The notes beneath the pieces are model-generated. The model saw nothing but the letters and a program-made list of their open reading frames with translations. It had not been told where the DNA came from and made no database searches. From D37C17 sp964551815 (GTDB lineage: Bacteria; Fidelibacterota; Marinisomatia; SCGC-AAA003-L08; D37C17): 64,000 nucleotides of DNA. Position numbers and translations under genes: made by a program. This document shows, piece after piece, positions 8,418 through 17,170 of the stretch. The stretch spans positions 1-64,000 of the forward strand of contig CAZKEL010000001.1 of the NCBI GenBank assembly GCA_964551815.1, in the 5' to 3' direction. Every line of letters begins with the position of its first letter. The stretch's first letter is position 1.

Positions 8418-9333
8418 AACATTCTCCTATTATATGTTGATTACCGGGAATAAATTGGTTGATTGGCAACCGTTTTTTACCCTCCATTTGAATTTCATGT
8501 ATTGCAATTAAACCATTACCGGTACCAATAATAAGAGCTGCGTTTTCGTATCTTATTTCACCCGGTTTTATTGTGGTAATTTGCCTTGTTATTTTTGAAT
8601 TAAAAATTTTAATACGCTTTGAATTTAAAAATGTAAATGCTCCGGGTTTAGGTGAAAATGCCCTGATCCTGTTATGGATGGATTCAGCAGAATCATTCCA
8701 ATTTACCAATGCATCATTGGGGGTTATTTTAGGAGCTTTCGTAACTAAAGCTTCGTTTTGTCGCTGCGGGGATAATGATTGATTTTCTATTCCATTCAAT
8801 GTATCATTTAAAAGTTCACCGCCTATTTCTGAAAGCTGATAATAGAGATCACCGGCTGTAGCCGAATCTGAGATTGGAATGGATTTTTGTAAAAGAATTT
8901 TACCTGTATCCACCTTCTTTGCAAGTTGAAAAGTTGTTAAGCCGGTAGTATTCTCACCGTTTAGAACAGCGTGATTAATGGGGGCTGCACCTCTGTATTT
9001 TGGCAGAAGAGAAGCATGTAAATTTATAGCTCCTGCAGGCGGGATGCTCAGCAGCATTTCTGGTAATATTTTAAACGCAACGACAACATAAATATCCGGG
9101 TTTATTTGTTTAAGATAAGAAATAAATTCCTCATCTTTTAAGTCATCAGGTTGAACAATTTCTAAACCTAATGCTTCCCCTGTTTTTTTTACAGGAGACG
9201 AATTCAATTTTAATCCCCTTCCTGATTTTTTATCAGGATTTGTAACTACTGACAATACTTCATGCGGGGATTCATGAAGGCTTTGCAATGACGGGACAGC
9301 AAAATCAGGTGTACCAAAAAACACCAATTTCAT
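8410..9333 (-). CDS. fmt: Methionyl-tRNA formyltransferase
   Basis: Fmt formylates initiator Met-tRNA with 10-formyl-tetrahydrofolate, providing the fMet-tRNA used in initiation. The N-terminal catalytic domain shows FFGTPDFAVPSL, then HASLLPKYRGAAPI (the family SLLP motif plus the catalytic Asn/His/Asp region), GLTTFQLAKKVDTG, and a C-terminal OB-like domain with VNWNDSAESIHNRIRAFSPKPGAF. At 307 residues it is full length. It lies directly downstream of def (13-bp gap) and overlaps rsmB by 8 nt. Its folate dependence ties it to gcvH/gcvPA and ftcD elsewhere in the window. Confidence 0.96.
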   Translation of the reverse strand: MKLVFFGTPDFAVPSLQSLHESPHEVLSVVTNPDKKSGRGLKLNSSPVKKTGEALGLEIVQPDDLKDEEFISYLKQINPDIYVVVAFKILPEMLLSIPPAGAINLHASLLPKYRGAAPINHAVLNGENTTGLTTFQLAKKVDTGKILLQKSIPISDSATAGDLYYQLSEIGGELLNDTLNGIENQSLSPQRQNEALVTKAPKITPNDALVNWNDSAESIHNRIRAFSPKPGAFTFLNSKRIKIFNSKITRQITTIKPGEIRYENAALIIGTGNGLIAIHEIQMEGKKRLPINQFIPGNQHIIGECFG

Positions 9334-9346
9334 TAATTTTCCTACA

Positions 9347-9904
9347 CTATAAAATTATTCCTGTTGAGGGTTTCCCAGTTTTTGAGATTTCCATTAACCT
9401 TTTATTAATGAGCATCCTTTTGGAAGGAGGCAGATAATCTACGAAAAATTTCCCATTCAAATGATCCATTTCATGTTGGATTACTCTGGAAATTAAACCA
9501 TTAAACGTCTGAGTATGGGAATTTTCATTTTCATCTAAATATTGAAGAGTAATGGATTCCGGCCTTTCGATTTCTGCACGAATTTCTGGTACGCTGAGAC
9601 AGCCTTCCTCCATGACACTACAGCCTTCTTCTTTGATAATTTTGCTATTTACCATAATTAAAGATACGGCATCTTCTTCCTCTTCCATACTACTGGTATC
9701 TAAAACGAGCAGGTTCAAACTCCAACCTACTTGATTAGCAGCCAGCCCTATGCCTCCCTCTTCATACATAGTATCAAACATTTGTTGTGCTTTTAGAGGA
9801 ATATCAGTAAAATCTTCCACTTCAGCTACCTTTTTTCTAAGGATGGGATCCCCGTATTTAACAACAGGAAGTGTGGTAGTATTATTTTGATTCGTCAGTG
9901 TCAT
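9347..9904 (-). CDS. def: Peptide deformylase
   Basis: This metalloenzyme removes the N-terminal formyl group from nascent proteins. The three family motifs are intact: GIGLAANQ (GxGxAAxQ), EEGCLSVP (the metal-ligand Cys in EGCLS) and QHEMDHLNG (HExDH, two His ligands and the catalytic Glu). I place the start at ATG 9904 (MTLTNQ), which overlaps the yajC stop by 23 nt. An in-frame ATG 24 bases further upstream is possible, but neither has a good Shine-Dalgarno sequence. The N-terminal residues are a poorly conserved extension before LPVVKYGDPILRK, where the family usually begins. Confidence 0.95.
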   Translation of the reverse strand: MTLTNQNNTTTLPVVKYGDPILRKKVAEVEDFTDIPLKAQQMFDTMYEEGGIGLAANQVGWSLNLLVLDTSSMEEEEDAVSLIMVNSKIIKEEGCSVMEEGCLSVPEIRAEIERPESITLQYLDENENSHTQTFNGLISRVIQHEMDHLNGKFFVDYLPPSKRMLINKRLMEISKTGKPSTGIIL

Positions 9905-10217
9905 TCTGATTATTGGCAAGACCTGCAATATAGGATCGTGCTACATTTAATTTTACTCCCGACCCGGCATCAATGACAATTTTATTGTCATTTTTACCTT
10001 GAAAGTTTACAATCTTTCCATACAACCCGCCACGGGTGAGTATTTTATCTCCTTTTTTTAAACCAGCAATAACAGACTCATGGTTCTTTCTCTGTTTCGT
10101 CTGTGGGCGCAGGATTAAAAAATAAAAAACTACACCAATCAGGATAAAGGGTAGAAATGCTAATATCCCTGATCCTGCAGGCGCATTTGTTCCTGATTGA
10201 GCTAATAGAATATCCAA
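9882..10217 (-). CDS. yajC: Preprotein translocase accessory subunit YajC
   Basis: YajC is a small single-pass membrane protein associated with SecDF-YidC at the Sec translocon. The transmembrane helix spans about residues 20-40 (FLPFILIGVVFYFLILRP), followed by the family motif RPQTKQRKNHE and the cytosolic beta domain (KKGDKILTRGGLYGKI, then DAGSGVKLNVARSYI). The start codon is TTG at 10217, supported by AAGGAG eight bases upstream. It is the first gene of the yajC-def-fmt-rsmB run and faces dusB across a 128-bp divergent intergenic region that must hold promoters for both. I could not assign the promoter boxes with confidence. Confidence 0.93.
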   Translation of the reverse strand: MDILLAQSGTNAPAGSGILAFLPFILIGVVFYFLILRPQTKQRKNHESVIAGLKKGDKILTRGGLYGKIVNFQGKNDNKIVIDAGSGVKLNVARSYIAGLANNQNDTDESK

Positions 10218-10345
10218 CTAATGACTCCTTAAATATATTTTAATTAAATTCCAGCTAAGAGGTTTATTGTAAATTTGTGCAATTTCAAAGAGCGTAATTT
10301 AATAATAATACCAGAAAGTCAATATATATTCATATAAAAAACCTG

Positions 10346-11356
10346 ATGAAAATTGGAAGGCTTCAGATAGATAATCCTTTGTTCTTAGCACCAATGGCTG
10401 GGGTAACCGATCATCCTTTCAGGGTGATATGCCGGCAGCATGGAGCAGGTGTAGTATATACAGAATTTGTCAGTGCAAATGGTATTATTCGAGAGAATAT
10501 GAAAACTCTTGAAATGATGAAGTTTACTGAGGATGAACGACCAATCGGCATTCAATTATTTGGAGAAGTTCCGGAAGTAGTAGGAAAGTCTGCCAAAATG
10601 GTTGATGATTTGCTACACCCGGATATCATTGATATTAACTACGGTTGCCCTGTGCCTAAAGTAACCAAGAAAGGAGCAGGTTCTGCAGCCCTGAAAGATT
10701 TATGTTTAATGGATGATATTACTCAGGCAGTAGTAGAGTCTGTCCCGGAAACACCTGTAACGGTTAAAATGCGAGCAGGATGGGACTTAAATCATATTGT
10801 ATCTACAGAAGCGGGTATCAGAATGGAAAAAATTGGTGTAGCTGCAATCACCCTACACCCCAGAACTACCTCACAACAATTCACTGGAGTATCAAACTGG
10901 GAACTCATTAAAGAATTAAAGAATGAGGTGACAATTCCTGTTATCGGAAATGGAGATGTAAACTCACCAGAAGATTATAAAAAAATGAAAGCGGTAACCG
11001 GCTGTGACGGGGTTATGATTGGCAGAGCTGCTTTGGGTAATCCATGGATTTTTAATAGTATAGTAAAATCAAATGGTGATGTACCGGTGGATAGAAAACC
11101 TACTGCAAGTGACAGATTAAAAATTGCCAGACAGCATTTCAAAATGTTAAGAGACTATTATGAGGAAAAATTATGTGTTAATCTGACAAAAAAACATTTT
11201 TCCTATTATTTTAAAGGATTTTCAGGGGCGTCATTCTGGCGGAAAACTCTCATGAAAACTAATACATCTCAAGAGTTGGAAATAGTGTTACAGGAGATGG
11301 CAATCTCTACAGAGTCATTTCCTTTAGAGGATATTTCTTATTCGTCAGAATCGTAA
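10346..11356 (+). CDS. dusB: tRNA-dihydrouridine synthase (DusB type)
   Basis: A flavin enzyme that reduces specific uridines in the tRNA D-loop. The TIM-barrel domain starts with PLFLAPMAGVTDHPFR (FMN binding). The catalytic cysteine is in DINYGCPVPKV (about residue 101), next come the NAD(P)/FMN barrel motifs TVKMRAGW, TLHPRT, IPVIGNGDV and DGVMIGRAALGNPW, and a helical tRNA-binding C terminus follows. It is one of three plus-strand genes. Its last 19 bases overlap the 3' end of the GGDEF gene on the other strand. In proteobacteria dusB precedes fis, but no fis homologue is here. Confidence 0.93.
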   Translation: MKIGRLQIDNPLFLAPMAGVTDHPFRVICRQHGAGVVYTEFVSANGIIRENMKTLEMMKFTEDERPIGIQLFGEVPEVVGKSAKMVDDLLHPDIIDINYGCPVPKVTKKGAGSAALKDLCLMDDITQAVVESVPETPVTVKMRAGWDLNHIVSTEAGIRMEKIGVAAITLHPRTTSQQFTGVSNWELIKELKNEVTIPVIGNGDVNSPEDYKKMKAVTGCDGVMIGRAALGNPWIFNSIVKSNGDVPVDRKPTASDRLKIARQHFKMLRDYYEEKLCVNLTKKHFSYYFKGFSGASFWRKTLMKTNTSQELEIVLQEMAISTESFPLEDISYSSES

Positions 11357-12222
11357 AATCTGAAAGTATTTTTACCTGAACCTTTTGCCAAATACATTGC
11401 TGAATCTGCCTGATGAAGCAATTCATCAAATTGGGTACCATTTGAAGGGAAAATACTGATACCAATACTGGTTTTGGGGAAAAGTTTTTTCCCATTAAAT
11501 TTAATTTCTTGTTTATTTGATTCTAAAATACGATTGGCCAAAATGGCTGCATCTTCCTTGGTCTTTATCCTGGGCATTAAGACTGTAAATTCATCTCCCC
11601 CATGCCGCGAAACCGTATCAGAAATACGAGCACAATCAGAAAGTCGCAGAGCAAATTCTTTTAGCATTACATCCCCTGCTTCATGCCCCAAAGTATCATT
11701 AATTTCCTTAAATCCATCAAGATCTATAAAAATGATAGCTACTTTATCTTTATCACGACCCGCTTGATTCAAGGCGGTGATTGATCTGTCTTCAAATAGG
11801 GTTCGGTTCGGGATTTTAGTCAGAGGATCAAAATATGCTTGATGCATTAATTCCTCTTCTGCTTTTTTAATTTTTGTAATATCTTTTAAAAGAAGGACCA
11901 GTGTATTATCTTCACCTACATTAGAATTTGACACCGTTATTTCCAGAGGAAACTGCTCTCCATTCCGAAGGCCAGTTGTACGAAAGCAGGGTGCTTCTCT
12001 TCTTTCTTCTGAAGGATTTAGCAGAAGTAATTCTTCGGCATCAGGGATAAAATCCATGAGCTTTTGTTGAAGAAGGTGATCAATGGAAAGATTAAATAAC
12101 TTTCCGGCTTCTGCATTTGCGAGAATAATATCCCCTTTATTATTGGTAGTGAGCATACCAACATGCAGGGAATCAAAAATATTTTTATAAGTTAAATTAT
12201 CTTCTATTTCAGATGGATGCAT
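11338..12222 (-). CDS. PAS-GGDEF diguanylate cyclase
   Basis: Predicted cytosolic diguanylate cyclase making c-di-GMP from two GTP. A PAS domain (about residues 10-118) includes VGMLTTNNKGDIILAN and ends in LLLKDITKIKKAEEEL, a typical PAS-to-GGDEF coiled linker. The GGDEF domain (about 127-290) has DPLTKIPNR, the Mg-binding FIDLDGFKEIND, and an intact active loop RHGGDEF (about 208-212). An RxxD inhibitory I-site (RISD) sits exactly five residues before GGDEF, so product inhibition is expected. No transmembrane segment is present. It is the last gene of the mutL run and overlaps dusB tail to tail. No EAL or PilZ partner is visible. Confidence 0.9.
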   Translation of the reverse strand: MHPSEIEDNLTYKNIFDSLHVGMLTTNNKGDIILANAEAGKLFNLSIDHLLQQKLMDFIPDAEELLLLNPSEERREAPCFRTTGLRNGEQFPLEITVSNSNVGEDNTLVLLLKDITKIKKAEEELMHQAYFDPLTKIPNRTLFEDRSITALNQAGRDKDKVAIIFIDLDGFKEINDTLGHEAGDVMLKEFALRLSDCARISDTVSRHGGDEFTVLMPRIKTKEDAAILANRILESNKQEIKFNGKKLFPKTSIGISIFPSNGTQFDELLHQADSAMYLAKGSGKNTFRFYDSDE

Positions 12223-12237
12223 CTAATTGTAAGCCCT

Positions 12238-12951
12238 TTATCTGGCTCGTTTTATTTTTTTAATTGAGCGGAGCAAAATATACACCAATACATTTAAACC
12301 AAACAAAATTTTCCATTCCTGACTTATCAGGGGAGAAATCTCATTTAAGTAATTCTGAAAAAGCAGTAATAAGGTGAAAATTGGGATTATTGCACATAAA
12401 CCTGAATATTCTGCCAACAATATTTTAACTAATGAAAATTTCCCAGCGCTTGGTCGATACTTTTTTATTGCGGGAATAATGGCGGGAGTATCTTTAGCCC
12501 AAGAGGTGAACAGGTCACCAAACTTTTCCTTTAGGAACGCTTCTTCCGCAAACATGATGCGTTCGTAATATATCCAAAAAATGAGAGAAAACAGTGCTGT
12601 CCCCCATAAATGTCCAGTAAAGCAAAAGGGCCCTAAAAACATTAAGAAATTCCCTACATAGAGAGGATGCCGCAGAAGGGAATAAATCCCTGTATTATTT
12701 AAACTCTCTGCAATCTGCTGTTTAGTATTCCTTCCGGAAGTTCCTTCGGGAGTGAATCCAATAGTAAAAATTCTGATAAGCTCGCCAAAGAAAGTGAGCA
12801 GCATTGAGTAGATTAAAAGCGAGGTATCCCAAGTTTTCATATCTTTAATATATATGAGATAGAATAATAAAGGAAGAATGAATAAGGGTAAATAGGACCT
12901 CCTCCTGAACATCCAGTTTCCCTGGGCGGTAAATTCTTTAATTAGTGTCAT
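12238..12951 (-). CDS. Isoprenylcysteine carboxylmethyltransferase-like membrane methyltransferase
   Basis: A polytopic membrane protein with the SAM-binding signature of the ICMT/PEMT family: GIYSLLRHPLYVGNFLMF (RHPxYxG), followed by the late YYERIMFAEEAFLKEKFG motif with its conserved EE. It has about five hydrophobic helices. Bacterial members are small-molecule or lipid methyltransferases of mostly unknown substrate. I chose ATG 12951 (MTLIKEF), which overlaps the DUF502 gene by 14 nt. A start 42 bases further upstream lies deeper inside that gene and adds no family residues. Long C-terminal helices (about residues 170-235) follow the catalytic part. Confidence 0.75.
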   Translation of the reverse strand: MTLIKEFTAQGNWMFRRRSYLPLFILPLLFYLIYIKDMKTWDTSLLIYSMLLTFFGELIRIFTIGFTPEGTSGRNTKQQIAESLNNTGIYSLLRHPLYVGNFLMFLGPFCFTGHLWGTALFSLIFWIYYERIMFAEEAFLKEKFGDLFTSWAKDTPAIIPAIKKYRPSAGKFSLVKILLAEYSGLCAIIPIFTLLLLFQNYLNEISPLISQEWKILFGLNVLVYILLRSIKKIKRAR

Positions 12952-13561
12952 TTTGAGCAGGAATATGATTTTTTTCTGGTGCCAAAAGTCCACCGGAGAC
13001 TATTATTTTTAATCCCTCTTCAACTGAAATATTTGTTTCTACTGCATCTTTTTGCGGTATGTAGAGTAAATAGCCGGAAGTGGGATTTGGTGTGGTTGGA
13101 ACAAAAATATGATAATATTTCTCTTTACCCTCGTCAATGGACTCTCCTGTAACCATGGTGAGTGTCCAAATTCCTTTTCGGGGATATTGAATGTAAACCA
13201 CCTTTTTAAATGCCTGTCTTTCAGGGTGAGATAGAGTGGTGGTGATTTGCTTGATGGTTTTATAAACCGCATTAACAATGGGAATTTTCGCCAAAATAGT
13301 TTCAAACCAGGAATATAATCGTTTCCCGATAACATTGGAGACCAGGATGCCGATTAGATATATAAAAATGACTGTTAGGAGAAAGCCTGTTAATTCAGGG
13401 ACATAATCAGGGACTTTATCCTTAAATATAAATTCAACAATAGTTGCGCCGGGATTGGAAAAAAAGTGAAATAAATGAAAGATAATCCAATAAGTCGCTG
13501 CTACAGGAATAATGGAAAGCAGACCAGTAATCAGATAATATCTTGGTGATTTTTTACTCAT
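12938..13561 (-). CDS. DUF502 family membrane protein
   Basis: A 207-residue protein of the DUF502 family, widespread in bacteria and of unknown function. Two N-terminal transmembrane helices (about residues 7-32 and 58-80) precede the conserved cytosolic block IPIVNAVYKTIKQ. The family's beta region comes next, with VVYIQYPRKGIWTLTMVTGE, FVPTTPNPTSGYLLYIP and the closing VEEGLKIIVSGGLLAP. Family matches are clear along the whole length. It lies three bases after mutL and overlaps the ICMT-like gene. Confidence 0.88.
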   Translation of the reverse strand: MSKKSPRYYLITGLLSIIPVAATYWIIFHLFHFFSNPGATIVEFIFKDKVPDYVPELTGFLLTVIFIYLIGILVSNVIGKRLYSWFETILAKIPIVNAVYKTIKQITTTLSHPERQAFKKVVYIQYPRKGIWTLTMVTGESIDEGKEKYYHIFVPTTPNPTSGYLLYIPQKDAVETNISVEEGLKIIVSGGLLAPEKNHIPAQNDTN

Positions 13562-13564
13562 TTT

Positions 13565-15370
13565 TTAAATGCGTTCAAACCGCTGGTCAAGTTCCTGAAT
13601 AGACAAATTTATAATAATTGGCCTTCCGTGAGGGCAGTAATAGGGATGTTCAGTTGAAAATAAGCGATTAATTAAATGGGTTCTTTCCTCCGGTTTTAGA
13701 GGGTCTCCTGCCTTCACTGCTGATTTACAGGAATACAATGCAGCAATTTGGTCAATAAATGCAGGATCCGCTTTTCTCTCAGCCATGTACTGATCAATAA
13801 TTTCTCTCACAATTTGCCCCTCATATCCCCAATTAATATCCGGAGGAATCCCTTCAATTATAATAGTATTTTCACCAAATTCTCTAAACTTGAAACCTAT
13901 TTTTTCTAAGTACGTAGTTATGTCAATCAGCGATTGATATTCTTCCGGTTGTAATGTTAAAGTCTGAGGAAATAAAACAGTTTGAGATGGGAATCCCTGT
14001 CCTTCCAATGCTCTCTTTGCTTCTTCAAATAAAACCCGTTCATGGGCGACATGCTGGTCAATAATTACCAGACCGCTTTTAATTTCAGTAATAAGATATT
14101 TATTATGAATTTGCCAAATATGGTCTGTAGTACTAACTAATTCCGAAGATGATGGAGCAGTCCCATCCTCTTGCACATCTTCCATTCTTTCTTGCGCTTT
14201 TTGAATTACATTAGGGGGAATGGGATAATTATCATGATTTTCAGAAGGATCCTGTCGTTTATGCGGTGCAACTTCAAATACCGTCTGGGAGGAATTTGAG
14301 GCAGCTGGATGTAATGCTAATGTTTCAGTCTCAGGAGTAGAGGCCGGATGAAATTGATAGCCGGGATTGTAATCAGGTATTACTTTAAGTATATCTTGTA
14401 ATGCATTATTAATAGAGGTCTTTATTACATGGTATATTTGCCATTCATTTATAAATCGAACTTCGAGTTTTGCAGGATGCACATTAACATCAAAATTTTC
14501 AAATGGTAAATTGAGAAATAACACAAAAAAGGGATACTCTCCTCTATTAATAAGAGATTGATAGGCAGAAAATACAGCGGAATTTAGCAGTCTGTCTTTT
14601 ATATAACGCCCGTTTAAAAACAGATACTGTTCTCCTTGTCGTTTTTTTAATACAGAGAGATTTCCCGTGTACCCCTGAATTGAGTAGGGTGATTTATCTA
14701 ACTGTACAGGTAACACATTATCAGAATATGATGCCCCATAGATAGAAGCTATTCTTTCCTGCAAGGTTTGGGAGGGAACATCATAAACCAACTTATTATT
14801 TGAATAAAGGCTGAATGCCGTTTCTGGTCTGGCGAGCATAAATCTGCGCATCATGGAATTGATAACGGCTTGTTCAGTTTCCGGTTTTTTTAAGAATTTC
14901 CGTCTGGCTGGTGTATTGTAAAATAAATTCTGTACTTTACACAGTGTTCCTTTTTGCGAAGCTGCCGGCTGAAATGATTTTTCTTCACTTCCGTTTATAA
15001 TGATTTCATAACCTTCATTTTCAAAAGGGGCAGAACGAGCAGTAAACATAGAGACTGAGGCAATACTTGGCAGAGCTTCACCTCTGAATCCTAAGGTGTG
15101 AATTGCGTTAAGGTCCTCCAATGTAGAAATTTTGCTGGTTGCATGGCGTTTAAAAGCAAGGCGTAAATTCTCAGATGTCATTCCACAGCCGTTATCAGAT
15201 ATCTGGATAAGCTCATGTCCGCCTTTATTAATCAACACCTGAATTGAATCAGCTCCGGAATCCAGCGAATTCTCTACGAGTTCTTTTACAACAGATGCAG
15301 GTCTGTCTATTACTTCACCTGCAGCAATTTGATCAACAAGGGTAGATTCTAAAGGATGAATATCAGACAT
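13565..15370 (-). CDS. mutL: DNA mismatch repair protein MutL
   Basis: MutL couples mismatch recognition by MutS to strand incision. The N-terminal GHKL ATPase has IAAGEVIDRPASVVKELVEN, DNGCGM, GFRGEAL and QKGTLCKVQNLFYNTPARRKF. The C-terminal domain keeps the endonuclease-type metal motif DQHVAHERVLFEE plus SCKSAVKAGDPL, CPHGRP and the terminal QRFERI, so this MutL is probably a nicking endonuclease as in MutH-less bacteria. I chose ATG 15370 (MSDIHPLES), giving an 8-nt ATGTCTGA overlap with ftcD. A second ATG lies five codons upstream. MutS is not in the window. Confidence 0.95.
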   Translation of the reverse strand: MSDIHPLESTLVDQIAAGEVIDRPASVVKELVENSLDSGADSIQVLINKGGHELIQISDNGCGMTSENLRLAFKRHATSKISTLEDLNAIHTLGFRGEALPSIASVSMFTARSAPFENEGYEIIINGSEEKSFQPAASQKGTLCKVQNLFYNTPARRKFLKKPETEQAVINSMMRRFMLARPETAFSLYSNNKLVYDVPSQTLQERIASIYGASYSDNVLPVQLDKSPYSIQGYTGNLSVLKKRQGEQYLFLNGRYIKDRLLNSAVFSAYQSLINRGEYPFFVLFLNLPFENFDVNVHPAKLEVRFINEWQIYHVIKTSINNALQDILKVIPDYNPGYQFHPASTPETETLALHPAASNSSQTVFEVAPHKRQDPSENHDNYPIPPNVIQKAQERMEDVQEDGTAPSSSELVSTTDHIWQIHNKYLITEIKSGLVIIDQHVAHERVLFEEAKRALEGQGFPSQTVLFPQTLTLQPEEYQSLIDITTYLEKIGFKFREFGENTIIIEGIPPDINWGYEGQIVREIIDQYMAERKADPAFIDQIAALYSCKSAVKAGDPLKPEERTHLINRLFSTEHPYYCPHGRPIIINLSIQELDQRFERI

Positions 15371-17039
15371 GGGATAATTTTTCATCTACCATTCTGCGGA
15401 TATCATTTAATAATAATTCAGAATCGGTTATAATCTGATGTGTTTTGGACTTCATTTCTTCAACAAAATTGGAATCTTCCATATCTTTTAAATTAATGTA
15501 CACATTTAAGGCAGCTCCCCTGGCGCCTGCATAGGCCATTTCTGCAGCAACTCCAGCGTCCGATATAGAGTTTGGATTCCCTGAGTTAGCAGCTCTTTTG
15601 GCCAAGGGTAAAACTTTACTGCATAATGCAAGGGTGTCAAAGGGAATCATGGTAGCAGTTTTCATCGCTTCCACTACAGCATTTTGCCGGTTTATTTTCT
15701 GTTCTTCCGTTTTTTGAGGAAGTCTGAAGGCCTCCATCACTTTATTAAATGCGTCTGTGTCTTTATCAATGAGCTGTAGAAGTTCTGCCTTAATGTGCTG
15801 GCAATTTTCTGCTATCTCGTTCATCTCATCATACAATGGCAGCCATTTCTTTTTACCAAAAGTTAGGTTTGCTACCATAGAACCTAAAGAAGCAGCAAGG
15901 GAGCCAGCCAATGCTGCCACACTCCCGCCGCCTGGTGCAGGACTGTCAGAAGATAACTCATCACAAAAACTATGCAATCTCATGGAAGCTAAGGGGCCAT
16001 ATTTTTCCTGTATGCAATATTCAATAATTTTTTCCTTGGGGTTAAACGAACACAGCTCATCAAGTCCCATAGATTTAACGGCGATATGAATTATATCTTT
16101 TTCAGGAATACCTACTGATCTTTTCTGCGCCTTTAAATAATACTTTCCTGCCTTTAACATAGCTTCTAACGGAATCAGTCCTACAAGTTCTGAACCGGTT
16201 ACTCGCACTCCTCTGTTTACAGCTTGTTTTCTGCATTCATCATAGGCAATATGAGGAGCTGTATCATTGAAATTGGTTAAATTCATAGAAATCTGAGCTA
16301 CCCCATATTCATCAATATACCATCCAACTGCTTTACATGATTTAAAAATTCCGGGAGCTTTAATGGGGACCCCATTTTCATCCCTTATAAATTTGCCATT
16401 TTTATCCCTTTTATTTCTTCCCTGTTCTCGAATATCAAGGGCAATATCCGTGGCAATTTTTTTATCCTGGGTATTTAGATTTATGTTATAGGCAATGAGA
16501 AAATTTCGTGCACCAATAGCAATGGCACCGGCTGATGTATGATTTTCATTTGGGCCAAAATCAGGCTTCCACTCAGGGAGTTTAATTTTATCAGCCATTC
16601 CCTCAAATTCTCCATTTCGGATGTTGGCCAGATTTTTTCTATCAGGTGTTGCAGCTGAGTATTCATATAAGAAAACGGGAATATTCAGTTCATCCCCTAC
16701 ACGGGCCGCTAATACTTTTGAGTATTCAACGCATTCATCCATCGTCGTACCTGATATAGGCACAAAAGGGCATACATCAGTGGCACCCATTCTGGCATGT
16801 GCCCCCTGGTGACTGCGTAAATCAATTATTTCAGAAGCCTTTTTTATGCCTTTAAAGGCTGCCTCTATGACAGTATCAGGGGTACCTACAATAGTAACCA
16901 CTGTTCGATTTGTATCAGCACCCGGGTCAACATCTAAGAGGGTAACACCTGCAACAGACTCTATAGCATCTGTTATTTCTTTGATTTTAGCAGAATCTCG
17001 ACCATCGCTGAAATTTGGTACACATTCAATAATTTTCAA
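15363..17039 (-). CDS. ftcD: Bifunctional glutamate formimidoyltransferase / formimidoyl-THF cyclodeaminase
   Basis: A two-domain folate enzyme. Residues 1-330 are the glutamate formimidoyltransferase (IECVPNFSDGRD, DPGADTNRTVVTIVG, HQGAHARMGATDVCPFVP, ISMNLTNF). Residues 350-555 are the cyclodeaminase (CDELSSDSPAPGGGSVAALAG, SNPNS-like region GNPNSISDAGVAA). Together they transfer the formimino group from formiminoglutamate to tetrahydrofolate and convert it to methenyl-THF plus ammonia. The start is TTG 17039 with GGAG seven bases upstream, and it shares a TTGA junction with the small gene before it. No other histidine-degradation gene (hutH, hutU, hutI) is in the window. The folate link to gcvH/gcvPA and fmt is suggestive only. 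Confidence 0.93.
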   Translation of the reverse strand: MKIIECVPNFSDGRDSAKIKEITDAIESVAGVTLLDVDPGADTNRTVVTIVGTPDTVIEAAFKGIKKASEIIDLRSHQGAHARMGATDVCPFVPISGTTMDECVEYSKVLAARVGDELNIPVFLYEYSAATPDRKNLANIRNGEFEGMADKIKLPEWKPDFGPNENHTSAGAIAIGARNFLIAYNINLNTQDKKIATDIALDIREQGRNKRDKNGKFIRDENGVPIKAPGIFKSCKAVGWYIDEYGVAQISMNLTNFNDTAPHIAYDECRKQAVNRGVRVTGSELVGLIPLEAMLKAGKYYLKAQKRSVGIPEKDIIHIAVKSMGLDELCSFNPKEKIIEYCIQEKYGPLASMRLHSFCDELSSDSPAPGGGSVAALAGSLAASLGSMVANLTFGKKKWLPLYDEMNEIAENCQHIKAELLQLIDKDTDAFNKVMEAFRLPQKTEEQKINRQNAVVEAMKTATMIPFDTLALCSKVLPLAKRAANSGNPNSISDAGVAAEMAYAGARGAALNVYINLKDMEDSNFVEEMKSKTHQIITDSELLLNDIRRMVDEKLSHV

Positions 17040-17164
17040 GGGGTTGCTCCGATTTTGGATAAATAATGTATTAAGAATATCAGAATAACAAGGAGAATAA
17101 TATTTCTGACTAAAAATACTTTACGACTCTTTTTCTTCCAGAACTGGCTTCGCCAATGCTGCAT
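17036..17164 (-). CDS. Small single-pass membrane protein (42 aa), unknown
   Basis: A short gene that standard length cut-offs would miss. The ATG at 17164 has AGGAG three bases upstream (short spacing), placed over the stop codon of the M50 peptidase gene. The frame runs 42 codons, and its TGA stop overlaps the TTG start of ftcD (TTGA), the same coupling geometry as ATGA junctions elsewhere in the window. The product starts MQHWRSQFWKKKSRK (strongly basic), then has one hydrophobic helix (about residues 16-35, rich in I, L and V) and a short tail ending KIGATP. A topology with the N terminus in the cytosol is expected from the basic residues. No family is recognised. Confidence 0.6.
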   Translation of the reverse strand: MQHWRSQFWKKKSRKVFLVRNIILLVILIFLIHYLSKIGATP

Positions 17165-17170
17165 AAACTC

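Noticed and set aside
10218..10345. Specific promoter boxes in the yajC/dusB divergent region
   Set aside because: Several AT-rich near-matches exist on both strands and none stands out, so no site is called.
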